Assembly: GCA_035539175.1 (NCBI GenBank)
Contig: DATLIY010000008.1
Location: 1 to 64,000 of the forward strand
DNA from: Acidisarcina sp.
GTDB taxonomy: Bacteria; Acidobacteriota; Terriglobia; Terriglobales; Acidobacteriaceae
Direction of reading: 5' to 3'
DNA: 64,000 nucleotides
This document shows, piece after piece, positions 1 through 8,321 of this stretch (its first letter is position 1; each line of letters opens with the position of its first letter). The position numbers were made by a program, and so were the translations under genes. Under the pieces are notes generated by a model. That model was not told the DNA's origin. It did not search any database and saw only the letters and a program-made list of their open reading frames with translations.

Positions 1-77
1 TCGGCACCTTCGTCAAGATGCCCGAGGTTATCTACCACCACGCCGTCTACAACCAGTACCTCTGGAACCGCTTCTAG
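1..77 (+). CDS. C-terminal end of an unidentified protein (partial)
   Basis: Only the last 24 codons and the TAG stop are inside the window. The readable tail contains VIYHHAVYNQYLWNRF and ends in an aromatic residue. The frame is open to the window edge and is followed 20 bases later by a strong hairpin, which supports a true gene end. The family cannot be recognised from so short a tail. A terminal Phe is common in outer-membrane barrels but is not enough for a call. Confidence 0.6.
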   Translation, partial: GTFVKMPEVIYHHAVYNQYLWNRF

Positions 78-97
78 AAAACCTGCCTTACACAACA

Positions 98-133
98 GCA
101 AAACGCCCTGACCGTGCGGTCAGGGCGTTTTGC
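98..133 (+). terminator. Hairpin terminator, probably bidirectional
   Basis: A 16-bp perfect inverted repeat (GCAAAACGCCCTGACC and its complement) encloses the four-base loop GTGC. A-rich and T-rich ends on the two arms allow it to work in both directions. It lies between the stop of the partial upstream gene at 77 and the converging fhs gene that ends at 200. Confidence 0.85.
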
Positions 134-199
134 TTTAGGCCAGAAGAATATTTGAAACAGTACTTGTAACTATTGCGGGAATATGGAACCACCACGGTT

Positions 200-1813
200 C
201 TATATTCCCGAGATACATCCTTCAGTGTCGACATTGATCGCGAGGGCGCGGGGTACCTTGGGGAGCCCCGGCATCAACATCATGTTTCCCGCAATCACCA
301 CGACGAAGCCAGCTCCAGCGGAGAGTGCCACGTCCCGCACGTTGAAGGTCCAGCCTGAGGGAGCACCCATAATCTTGGGATCGTCCGTAAAGGAATACTG
401 CGTTTTTGCGATGCAAACAGGAAGATTCGAGTAACCCCAGTCCGAGAGGCGGCGCAGTTGCGCCTTCGCCGCTTCACTAAAGGCCACATCCGAGGCGCCA
501 TAAATCTTGCGCGCAACCTGCAAAACCTTTTCTTCCAGAGAATCCGTCAACGCATAGAGAGGCTGAATCTGCGGATCGGGATTCGCGTCCAACAGTTCGA
601 CCACTTTTGCTGCAAGGTCCGCGCATCCTTCGCCACCCTTCGTAAATGCCTCTGCAAGAGCGCTCTTTACGCCCCGGGAGCAGCAATACTCGCGAAGCAG
701 CTTCAAGTCTTCGTCGGTATCGTGAGGAAAGCGATTGATCGCCACGACAAGCGACAGTCCATACCTCTTCAGATTTTCGAGATGCCGCTCCAGGTTGGGC
801 AGGCCCTTGAGCAGGTCGCCGCCTCCCATGTTCCGCATGCTTTGAACCGTGGTGACGACGACAGCCGCCGCGGGCCGAATTCCAGAGGAGCGCATCACGA
901 TGTCCAGGTATTTCTCCGCACCCAGATCTGCGCCAAAGCCAGCTTCGTTGATTACATAATCTGCAAGACGAAGGCCCGCCTGCTGCGAGAGAACAGAACT
1001 TGTGCCGTGCGCGATATTGCCGAATGGGCCCATGTGGACAAAGGCTGGGGCCCCCTCCGTCGTTTGCACCAGGTTTGGCATGAGCGCCTCATCGAGCAGT
1101 GCCATCATGGCTCCCGTAGCACCCAGGTCGTCTGCGCTGATGGCGCGTCCGCTGCGAGACACGCCGACAATAATCGAGCCCAGCCTGTGGCGCAGGTCTT
1201 CCCGGCCCGAGGCCAGCGCCATGATTGCCATCACTTCAGAAGCGGCTGCAATCACAAAGCCTGTCTTGCGGCTCTCCGCACCGGCCTTGCCTCCAAGGGT
1301 CACGGTGATGTTGCGCAATGCGCGATCATTCATGTCGAGCGTGCGGGGCCAGGTGATCTGTTCGGGATCGAGATCGAGCGCATTGCCATGAAACATGTGG
1401 GAATCAATCATGGCGGCTAGCAGGTTATGGGCTGAGGTTACGGCGTGGAAGTCGCCATGAAAGTGCAGATTGATCTTCTGGCTCGGCTCTACCTGCGAGA
1501 GGCCGCCTCCTGCTGCGCCGCCTTTCAATCCAAAAACCGGGCCAAGAGAAGGCTCGCGCGAGGTGAGGATGGCGCTCTTCCCGAGGAACGTCAATCCCTG
1601 CGTCAGGCCGATGGCTACTACCGTCTTGCCTTCGCCACTCACGGTGGGAGTGGTTGCGGTGACGAGGACAAGCTTGCCGCGAACGGGAAAGCTGCGATCG
1701 TTGAGGAATTCCAGCTTGACCTTGGCTCCGTAGTTGCCAATGGTCTCGAAGTACTTTTCCGGCAGGGCGAGTTTTCTTGCGACCTCGCAAATCGGCAATA
1801 ATGGCTTGCTCAT
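200..1813 (-). CDS. fhs: Formate--tetrahydrofolate ligase
   Basis: This enzyme makes 10-formyl-tetrahydrofolate from formate, THF and ATP, feeding cytosolic one-carbon metabolism. The 537 residues are slightly short for the family (about 555). Near residue 52 there is a P-loop-like ATP site, TPTVSGEGKT, followed by PSLGPVFGLKGGAAGGG and the LHFHGDFHAVTSAHNLL block, all typical of the family. The ATG start has no strong ribosome site upstream. Later genes in the window for SAM synthesis and SAH hydrolysis use the same one-carbon currency but are far away. The identity is secure; no key motif appears to be missing. Confidence 0.95.
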   Translation of the reverse strand: MSKPLLPICEVARKLALPEKYFETIGNYGAKVKLEFLNDRSFPVRGKLVLVTATTPTVSGEGKTVVAIGLTQGLTFLGKSAILTSREPSLGPVFGLKGGAAGGGLSQVEPSQKINLHFHGDFHAVTSAHNLLAAMIDSHMFHGNALDLDPEQITWPRTLDMNDRALRNITVTLGGKAGAESRKTGFVIAAASEVMAIMALASGREDLRHRLGSIIVGVSRSGRAISADDLGATGAMMALLDEALMPNLVQTTEGAPAFVHMGPFGNIAHGTSSVLSQQAGLRLADYVINEAGFGADLGAEKYLDIVMRSSGIRPAAAVVVTTVQSMRNMGGGDLLKGLPNLERHLENLKRYGLSLVVAINRFPHDTDEDLKLLREYCCSRGVKSALAEAFTKGGEGCADLAAKVVELLDANPDPQIQPLYALTDSLEEKVLQVARKIYGASDVAFSEAAKAQLRRLSDWGYSNLPVCIAKTQYSFTDDPKIMGAPSGWTFNVRDVALSAGAGFVVVIAGNMMLMPGLPKVPRALAINVDTEGCISGI

Positions 1814-1894
1814 AATGAATCGTTCAACAGTGTACGCTCAGATCCGCGTGGCTGACCGTGATGCACGTCAGCCAGCCACGCCTTCGCTCGCCGA

Positions 1895-3958
1895 TTATCT
1901 GCCCTGCAGTTCATCTGCCAGATTTGAGGCTCCATATAGCTTGCGCAGTGCCTCGATCATGGCTGCGCTATGCACGGCAACTGCGCGGTTCCTCTCGCCT
2001 TCATATACAAAGTCGCCGGCGAGCGACTCAATGTTGCCATCGAAGATCAGCCCGACAAGTTCCCCTTGCCGGTTCACAACCGGCGAGCCGGAGTTGCCGC
2101 CGATAATGTCGCCAGTGGAAACAAAGTCCAGCGGAGTGGAGAGATCCAGTTTGTCGCGGCCCTCCACATAACGCTTGGGCAGCGCAAAGGGGCCGGCAAG
2201 ATCAAATCCGTTTGCGCGGTCATATAGCCCATAAAACGTGGTCTTCGCTGGAGCCTTGGTGCCGTTCATCGGATAACCTTTCACTGCACCATAGGACAGT
2301 CGAAGTGTGAAAGTCGCATCCGGATAAGCGGACTTTCCGTAGACGAGGAAGCGCGCTTTGCCGAGCTTTTCTCCCGCGGGCTGCTCCACGCTTTCCACGT
2401 TCTCCTGTGTCCATTTCGTCATACTGCGCGAGATCGGATCGAGCTTGCGCGCCAGCACAATCAAAGGGTCTGTGGAGGCCAGAACCGCCGCCTCGCCGCC
2501 AGCGATCAACGCCTGCCGCTCCTTGGGATCGGCCAACCTGGAGCCGCTAATCAGCTCATGCGCTGCCTGTTGTGGAGTGCGCCCGGCCAATACTGCGGCC
2601 ACAAATTCATCGTTCTGTCCCAGTTGTTTCTCCGCCTCGGTCAGCGCTGCCGTGATGCGCGCCTCTTCCATTGCGGGATAGACCGGCGCGGGAGAAAGCA
2701 GTCGATATCGCAACGACTCCAGGCCAGCTTCGTGGAAGGTCGCGAGGCGGTCGCCGTCGGGCTTCTTAATCTCGACTACGTATTGCACGATAAGTTGCGC
2801 AATGCTGGCGAGAGTAGAGTCCATGCGGCGAAATATCTGCTGTTTGACCATCGGACGCAACTTCAACTCCGCAGCATCGATGGTGCTCCATGCTCCACCG
2901 TACTCCGACTGAAGCTCGGGCTTCGCGGCAACCAGACGGCGAAACTCTTCTTCTTCCTTCTGCTTCTTGGCGAGGACGTTTTTGTCCTGCAACGCCTCAT
3001 AACGTCCCTGGTAAGCCTTCTGACTGTTCTGCAACCCAAAGATCAGGCTGCTTGCCTGCCGCGCCTGCTCCGCGCCTTGAGCGGAATAGGCTTGCATGGC
3101 CGCAATGCGAACCTTGAAATACTCCAGCAGAAGCGGCTCACGGAAATCGCGCTCCGTCACAAGCTGCGCCATCGTTTCCTGGCGAGCGGTCGAGCCAGGA
3201 TGCCCGGAGATGAAGATCAGCTCGCCGTCGGCAGCGCCCTTCGCGCTCCACTTCAAGTAGTCGGTCGAATTCAGCGGCTTGCCGTTGTCATACACGCGAA
3301 AGATCGCCATATCCAGGTCGTAGCGCGGATAGGTGAAGTTGTCCGGGTCCCCTCCGAAGAACGCAATCTGTTGCTCTGGCGCGAAAACCAGTCGCACATC
3401 GGTGTACTTCTTGTAGCGGTAGAGCCAATATTCGCTGCCCTGGTAGAGCGGGACCACATCGGAGCGCAGGCCAGTCTTCTTCAGGCTTTCGCTCTCGATT
3501 GCCGCAATCACACTCTGTCGCGCGTCATAGGCTTTCTTTTCGTCGGAGATTCCCTTTGTGGCAGCTTGTACGCGCGCGGTGACGTTCTCCATCGCCTGCA
3601 GAACGTTCACTTCAAGATCCGCCGACTTCAACTCCTGCTCCGGAGTGGCCGCGTAGAAGCCGTCGCGAATGTAGTCACGCTTGGCAGTCGAGGCTTTTTG
3701 CAACTGTCCCCGCGCAACGTGATGGTTGGTGAGCAGCAGACCATTCGGGCTGACGAAGGATCCGGAGCCACCATCGTTGAGCCGCACACTGGAAAGACGT
3801 ATATGGTCCAGCCACTGCTGCGTGGGCGTAAATCCATATTGCTGCTGCAGCAGTTTGGTTGGAGGGTTGTCAAAGGTCCACATCCCCTCCTCGGCATGAG
3901 CACCAGCAACGCTCAAGGACAGCACAAATGCAGAAGTAAGAATCAATCCAGCGCGCAT
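1895..3958 (-). CDS. S46 family dipeptidyl-peptidase (DPP7/DPP11-like), secreted
   Basis: This is a chymotrypsin-fold serine exopeptidase, probably periplasmic, that removes dipeptides from oligopeptides. The N-terminus is a signal peptide (hydrophobic core LILTSAFVLSLSVAGAHA). The catalytic His lies in the LLLTNHHVARG motif and the nucleophile Ser in GGNSGSPVVNRQGELVGLIFDGN near the C-terminus, both signatures of S46. I place the start at 3958, because an AAGGAG site sits about 12 bases before this ATG, whereas the upstream ATG at 3985 lies before that site. The mature size (about 665 aa) is normal for the family. The residue that sets specificity (DPP7 against DPP11) was not resolved. Confidence 0.92.
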   Translation of the reverse strand: MRAGLILTSAFVLSLSVAGAHAEEGMWTFDNPPTKLLQQQYGFTPTQQWLDHIRLSSVRLNDGGSGSFVSPNGLLLTNHHVARGQLQKASTAKRDYIRDGFYAATPEQELKSADLEVNVLQAMENVTARVQAATKGISDEKKAYDARQSVIAAIESESLKKTGLRSDVVPLYQGSEYWLYRYKKYTDVRLVFAPEQQIAFFGGDPDNFTYPRYDLDMAIFRVYDNGKPLNSTDYLKWSAKGAADGELIFISGHPGSTARQETMAQLVTERDFREPLLLEYFKVRIAAMQAYSAQGAEQARQASSLIFGLQNSQKAYQGRYEALQDKNVLAKKQKEEEEFRRLVAAKPELQSEYGGAWSTIDAAELKLRPMVKQQIFRRMDSTLASIAQLIVQYVVEIKKPDGDRLATFHEAGLESLRYRLLSPAPVYPAMEEARITAALTEAEKQLGQNDEFVAAVLAGRTPQQAAHELISGSRLADPKERQALIAGGEAAVLASTDPLIVLARKLDPISRSMTKWTQENVESVEQPAGEKLGKARFLVYGKSAYPDATFTLRLSYGAVKGYPMNGTKAPAKTTFYGLYDRANGFDLAGPFALPKRYVEGRDKLDLSTPLDFVSTGDIIGGNSGSPVVNRQGELVGLIFDGNIESLAGDFVYEGERNRAVAVHSAAMIEALRKLYGASNLADELQGR

Positions 3959-4050
3959 AGACACAAAACACTCCTTATGGAACATCCACCGCGAAGCAGC
4001 AGGCGACGGAACGGGTTCTTTTTGTTTCCTGCGAAAGTATAGTTCGACAG

Positions 4051-5070
4051 TTACGAATTGGGCTTTTCTCCGAGCGGGCTGATGCTGTCAATCCGGGCGA
4101 TCTCCTCCGGAGTAAACGAGAGGTTCGCCAGCGCTGCAATGTTCTGGTCAACCTGCTCCACCTTGCTTGCGCCAATCAGAACGCTGGTGAGGCGCTCGTC
4201 GCGCAACACCCAGGCCAGCGCCATCTGTGCGAGCGTCTGTCCACGCTGCCTTGCGATATCCCCGAGCGCCCGAATCTGTGCCAGCCGCTCCTCGGTAATC
4301 TCCTTGGGCCGCAGAAAGCCCTGTGGCCGGCCCGCACGGGAGTCAGCAGGAATCCCATGCAGATAGCGGTCGGTGAGCAGCCCCTGTGCCAGCGGCGAGA
4401 AAGCGATTCCGCCAACGCCCTCTTTCCCGAGCACATCAAAGAGTCCCCGCTCCGGCGTGCGCTGGAAGATGGAGTATTTCATCTGATGAATCAGGCATGG
4501 CGTGTGCATCTCTCGCAGAATCGCAACTGCCTTTGCCGTTTGCTCCGGATCGTAGTTGGAGATTCCGGCGTACAAGGCCTTGCCGGAGTGCACCGCCGAC
4601 GCCAGGGCCGACATCGTCTCCTCGATCGGCGTGTTCGGATCAGGGCGGTGCGAATAGAAAATATCGACGTAGTCCACGCCCATCCGCTTCAGGCTCTGGT
4701 CCAGGCTTGACAGCAGATATTTGCGGGAGCCCCAATCCCCGTATGGACCGGCCCACATTGTGTATCCCGCCTTTGTCGAAAGCACAAGCTCATCGCGATA
4801 GGCCTGGAAATCGTCGCGGAAGATGCGCCCGAAGTTCTCCTCCGCTGAGCCTGGAGGCGGCCCATAATTGTTTGCCAGGTCGAAGTGCGTGATCCCCTGA
4901 TCGAAGGCTCGACGGAGCATCAGCCGGCCTGTCTCCATCGCATCCACGCCACCAAAGTTGTGCCACAGCCCCAGAGAAATCGCGGGCAACAGCAGGCCAC
5001 TCCGGCCCGTGCGACGATAGCTCATCGCGTCATAGCGTTCGGCAGATGCCGCATACGGTGCTTGATACAA
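4051..5070 (-). CDS. gpr: Aldo/keto reductase, YghZ/Gpr type
   Basis: This NADPH-dependent reductase belongs to the AKR family containing E. coli YghZ (L-glyceraldehyde-3-phosphate reductase), which detoxifies small aldehydes such as methylglyoxal. The N-terminal block MSYRRTGRSGLLLPAISLG, the HFDLANNYGPPPGSAEENFG stretch with the catalytic Asp and Tyr, the Lys in LSTKAGY and the His in IFYSHRPDP are all present. Length (339 aa) matches YghZ closely. The start is a TTG preceded by AGGAG at 8-base spacing, and the N-terminus then aligns in length with YghZ. It lies 92 bases upstream-facing of the S46 peptidase, with no clear functional link. Confidence 0.9.
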   Translation of the reverse strand: MYQAPYAASAERYDAMSYRRTGRSGLLLPAISLGLWHNFGGVDAMETGRLMLRRAFDQGITHFDLANNYGPPPGSAEENFGRIFRDDFQAYRDELVLSTKAGYTMWAGPYGDWGSRKYLLSSLDQSLKRMGVDYVDIFYSHRPDPNTPIEETMSALASAVHSGKALYAGISNYDPEQTAKAVAILREMHTPCLIHQMKYSIFQRTPERGLFDVLGKEGVGGIAFSPLAQGLLTDRYLHGIPADSRAGRPQGFLRPKEITEERLAQIRALGDIARQRGQTLAQMALAWVLRDERLTSVLIGASKVEQVDQNIAALANLSFTPEEIARIDSISPLGEKPNS

Positions 5071-5173
5071 GGGATTTACTCCTGCGCTTGGAATCAGACT
5101 GATTTTGAAGTACTGCTGATTCTATGCGAATCTCCGCAGCGAGGAAAATCACAGCGAGCCAACCCAAAAAGAA

Positions 5174-5198
5174 AAGCCCCGCTGCAGGAGCGGGGCTT
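5174..5198 (-). terminator. Rho-independent terminator of the His/Glu-rich miniprotein gene
   Basis: A 9-bp GC-rich stem (AGCCCCGCT with its complement) has a five-base loop. Read on the minus strand it is followed by a run of T (TTTTCTTTTT). It lies 20 bases beyond the stop of the 68-residue gene, between that gene and the aldo/keto reductase. Confidence 0.85.
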
Positions 5199-5217
5199 CT
5201 TTGTGCGGTCGCTTGAC

Positions 5218-5424
5218 CTATAACTTGGCGATGGCCTTGTGGAGTGCGGTGAGCAGCGCCGCAACCTTCTCTGGATTACTCAACGCAAACTCGCCTGCGT
5301 CCGAGGCAGCAGCAGCGGTAATCTCTGCCGCGGCGTTCAGATTGACCTCGTAAGTATCGATGAGTTCGAAGTCTTCTTCCTCGTGCTCGTGTTCGTGCTC
5401 GTGCTCTTCATTGATGTCATGCAT
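5218..5424 (-). CDS. Small His/Glu-rich protein of unknown function
   Basis: A 68-residue protein starts MHDINEEHEHEHEHEEEDFE and continues as an Ala-rich, probably helical segment ending in a Lys. The alternating Glu-His run at residues 6-16 could bind Ni, Zn, Co or Cu ions, as in histidine-rich metal stores; this is inference. The gene has its own terminator and flanking spacers, and an SD-like AGGAG lies just before the ATG (its complement TCTCCTC is at 5430-5436). No family is recognised. The codon pattern is regular and no longer frame overlaps it, which supports a real gene. Confidence 0.65.
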   Translation of the reverse strand: MHDINEEHEHEHEHEEEDFELIDTYEVNLNAAAEITAAAASDAGEFALSNPEKVAALLTALHKAIAKL

Positions 5425-5537
5425 TGGCAGTCTCCTCTGAGGCGAATTATGTCCGCCTTAGGAGCCTAGCATCCGCTGCGGATGGATGGGTATCCGCTGC
5501 GTGAAATTTCCTTTGCAGCCGCAATCATCAGTCTGCA

Positions 5538-6317
5538 TCAGTGCTGCTCCGCCATCAGTTGACGAAATTCGGGCGTCTCCCTCAGCGCGGCAAATTCCTT
5601 TTCTTCCATCAACCTCTTGCGGTCTCTGAAGCCCTCGCTCAGCGCCATCCGGAGGTATTGCAGGGCCCGGTCGTTCATCCCCACATTGGCATACGTCTTT
5701 GCCAGGGAATAGTTCATCATGGCGCGCTGTTGTGAAGTAACTGCCTCTCCGATACCCATCTGCGCGCTTCGCTCGAAGACATTCGGATCAAGTGAAAAGG
5801 CCATGCGGTATGCCTCGGCACCTTTGCTGGTCTTCCCTTGAACAAAATACAGGGTGCCCAGGTTGCCGTAGATCGTGGCATCGCGAGGAGATAGCTTCAG
5901 GGCTTTCCTGTAGAGCTTCTCCGCCGCTCCGTATTTCTTTTCAGAGTAGAGGGCCGTTGCCAGATTGTTCATTGCCTCTGCGTACTTCGGATCGAGCCGC
6001 AGAGCCTGCTCATAGTGGCTGCGCGCCGCGCCCAGGTTGTACATGTGATGGTAAGCAACTCCAATTTTGTTCCAGATAACGGCGGAGTCCTGAGGCGCCT
6101 GCTGATACTCCTTGATGGCGGCCTCATACTTCTTCTGCGACATCAGGATGTCGCCCTGGGTCTCAGCCTGCGCTTTGGCGGGAGGTGGATTGGCGGTGTA
6201 TTCCCCCGGATCGAGTGTGGACGAGGCAAACAATTCGCTCTTGGCCGGAGCCAACAGGACGACGACCCCGAGCACGCCAGCCATCCATAGCCTTTGTGTA
6301 AAATCTCGCTCGTTCAT
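5538..6317 (-). CDS. TPR-repeat protein, membrane-anchored or exported
   Basis: After a short hydrophobic N-terminus (LWMAGVLGVVVLLAPA) come at least four tetratricopeptide repeats between about residues 55 and 200. Examples are AVIWNKIGVAYHHMYNLGAARSHYEQALRLDP and the following AEAMNNLATALYSEKKYGAAEKLYRKALKLSP units. TPRs mediate protein-protein contacts, so the role is probably as a scaffold in the periplasm. I chose the ATG at 6317 because GGAGG lies about 10 bases upstream; the GTG at 6326 would touch that site. The C-terminal 60 residues (FRDRKRLMEEKEFAALRETPEFRQLM) resemble the tail common in acidobacterial TPR proteins. No specific partner can be named. Confidence 0.8.
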   Translation of the reverse strand: MNERDFTQRLWMAGVLGVVVLLAPAKSELFASSTLDPGEYTANPPPAKAQAETQGDILMSQKKYEAAIKEYQQAPQDSAVIWNKIGVAYHHMYNLGAARSHYEQALRLDPKYAEAMNNLATALYSEKKYGAAEKLYRKALKLSPRDATIYGNLGTLYFVQGKTSKGAEAYRMAFSLDPNVFERSAQMGIGEAVTSQQRAMMNYSLAKTYANVGMNDRALQYLRMALSEGFRDRKRLMEEKEFAALRETPEFRQLMAEQH

Positions 6318-6496
6318 CGTTCGCACCCCCTCCGCGGCTCAACCACTGGGGACATCGAGGAACGAATGCCCCGAACGTAAGGGCTCGCTGCCGAGAGTAT
6401 ACGCCGGCAAAAACATGGTAGAAAACAATGGCGGAACAGCTTAGGAGCCCGCGAAATTCCGTGCTGAAGGGGTTCTACACCTCAGCATTCCGCCAC

Positions 6497-8179
6497 TTAT
6501 TGCTTCTTGCCAAAGAGTCGGCCAAGCACGCCGCTCACAGGGTTTGGCGCATTATTCTTCTGCAGCCTTTGGTTGAGAATCGAAGTCGCCTGATCCTGCA
6601 ACAAGTTACCGCCGATACTCTTCATATCCGCGCTGAAAACGGGATGGCTGGTTGTGCCTCCGATCACCAACGGAATGCCATTTTTGGCCGTAGAGGTGGC
6701 CATGTTCCCTACCCCACCGCCAATCATGCCTATACCCGTCATCGCCATTCCGCCCATACCCTGGTTCGTGGCGAGCTTCACGATAAGCCTGTAGTTCAGG
6801 GCGCCGGAGTCTGAGATGGATCCCGCTCCCGTGGCTTGCCCCAGTGCGGGAACCAGGGCATAAACATTGTCAGTGCGGATGCCGGACGTCGTGTACCTGA
6901 GATCGAACCGCACTTGCCGAATCTCTGTATCGTTTCCTGTCTTGACTCCGGCGAGCATGGCCAGACCGCTAAGATTCGACCCCAGATTGAAGCCAGCCAT
7001 CCGGGTGTTGTTTATCTCTACCGGCCCCTCGACCACCAGGTTGTCGGCTGGCCCCCTGGCAGTGAGATGCACCGTAAGCGTGCCACCCTTGAGCGTCGAG
7101 TTACTTGGCAACTGGATGCCTAGCGCCGGCAAAAGCTGCTCGAGTTGATCGATAGGCAGGCTCTCCCCGGCAAGCCGCATATCGACGCTGGCGCCCGCCG
7201 GAGTGAGGTTGTAGGTGCCGTTTCCATGCGCTCCGACATTGCCGGTCTTCAGAGTTAGATCTTTGACCTGCCCCGTGCGGTGCGCGAGATCGTGCACCAC
7301 GTCATAGGTCAGATCCATGGGCCTTGGAGCCGGAGTTCCATTCTTCACCAGCTTCAATTTATCGGAGTGGATGCTGCCGGTGCTGCTGAGGTCGCGCCCA
7401 TTCGACGTGGCATGGGCGACGATATCCGCCAGCATCGAAAACCCTTGATTCGGCGAAACAAAGCCCCCCGCGACCGGGTCAAGATGCTTCACGTTCAGGT
7501 CTGCGGTAAAGGGGCTGTTGGCAGCATCGTTCGAATCGATCGGTCCGGCTGTCCCCTTCACCGAGAGGTCGCCGCCTCCGGGGAGATTTGCCGTCAGCAC
7601 AAAGGGGAATGCACTGAGGAAGGAGAACTTCTCTACCTGGAGGTTCACCTTGTCATAGACCAGTGGCCCCCGCTCCCGTGGCAGGCTGTCTACCGTGGCA
7701 ACTCCGTCGATGATCTTGAGCAGGCCTACCTTCAGGTCAGGGAAGGCCGATTCCCTCTGTGCCTGGGCGCTTTTGTCCTGATTCGCCTGGCTCTTCGCAA
7801 TGCTGGAAAAATTAAAAGTCCCATTGGCCGCATGAACAATATGAATTCTGGGCCGGTCCACCTTCAGGCTGGTCACCCGTAGAGCATGGTCGAAGATCAG
7901 CGGCTTCATCTCTACGCCAATATGCAGCGACGACGCCTCCAGAAATGGAGTGGGGCTATATGCAGGATCGTCCGAGATCGAAATATCCTTGGCAACCATC
8001 TGCCCGCTGAAGAGAGAGAGGCTTAAATCTCCCAGCTTTATCTGCCTTCCCAGCGCAGTGGAGAGCTGATTCTCCAGCATCGGGCGGAAGGTATTCGCAT
8101 TGACGAACAGAGGAACCGCAATCGCCGCAAGGATTATCGCAGCAACTACACCGATCAGAACCTTACCCCATAGCTTCAT
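6497..8179 (-). CDS. AsmA family protein
   Basis: This is a large inner-membrane-anchored periplasmic protein of the AsmA/YhdP group, which is linked to lipid transport and outer-membrane assembly. The N-terminus MKLWGKVLIGVVAAIILAAIAVPLFV is a signal anchor. It is followed by the hallmark NANTFRPMLENQLSTALGRQIKLGDLSLSLFSG. The rest is the beta-rich repetitive region, and the C-terminal part has the AsmA_2-like segment (NLSGLAMLAGVKTGNDTEIRQVRFDLRYT). The frame is open to 8308, but that would run through the aldA stem-loop, so I use the ATG at 8179 that begins the anchor. About 560 residues, normal for a short AsmA. Confidence 0.85.
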   Translation of the reverse strand: MKLWGKVLIGVVAAIILAAIAVPLFVNANTFRPMLENQLSTALGRQIKLGDLSLSLFSGQMVAKDISISDDPAYSPTPFLEASSLHIGVEMKPLIFDHALRVTSLKVDRPRIHIVHAANGTFNFSSIAKSQANQDKSAQAQRESAFPDLKVGLLKIIDGVATVDSLPRERGPLVYDKVNLQVEKFSFLSAFPFVLTANLPGGGDLSVKGTAGPIDSNDAANSPFTADLNVKHLDPVAGGFVSPNQGFSMLADIVAHATSNGRDLSSTGSIHSDKLKLVKNGTPAPRPMDLTYDVVHDLAHRTGQVKDLTLKTGNVGAHGNGTYNLTPAGASVDMRLAGESLPIDQLEQLLPALGIQLPSNSTLKGGTLTVHLTARGPADNLVVEGPVEINNTRMAGFNLGSNLSGLAMLAGVKTGNDTEIRQVRFDLRYTTSGIRTDNVYALVPALGQATGAGSISDSGALNYRLIVKLATNQGMGGMAMTGIGMIGGGVGNMATSTAKNGIPLVIGGTTSHPVFSADMKSIGGNLLQDQATSILNQRLQKNNAPNPVSGVLGRLFGKKQ

Positions 8180-8271
8180 ATAATCCACCCGCGAGGTAGG
8201 AGGGTAATCTTCACCTAAAAGGTTGGTCAATCCAGGATTCTGTAAATTTATGCGCCAGAAAGCGGGGGCCA

Positions 8272-8312
8272 CCGGGTGAGCACGATCCTCGAAAAGAATC
8301 GCGCTCACCCGG
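8272..8312 (-). terminator. Stem-loop after aldA
   Basis: A 10-bp perfect inverted repeat (CCGGGTGAGC and its complement) sits 10 bases beyond the aldA stop, with a shorter CGAT/ATCG pair inside the loop. No T-run follows on the minus strand, so it may be an RNA-stabilising or Rho-linked structure rather than a classic intrinsic terminator. Confidence 0.55.
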
Positions 8313-8321
8313 CCCTGTATC

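Noticed and set aside
458-1420. Long plus-strand open frame (320 codons) opposite fhs
   Set aside because: It lies wholly antisense to a clearly identified gene and its translation has no recognisable domain; it is a codon-bias shadow.
2558-4042. 494-codon plus-strand frame opposite the S46 peptidase gene
   Set aside because: Antisense to a gene with intact catalytic motifs; the translation is rich in Arg, Leu and Gln with no family features.
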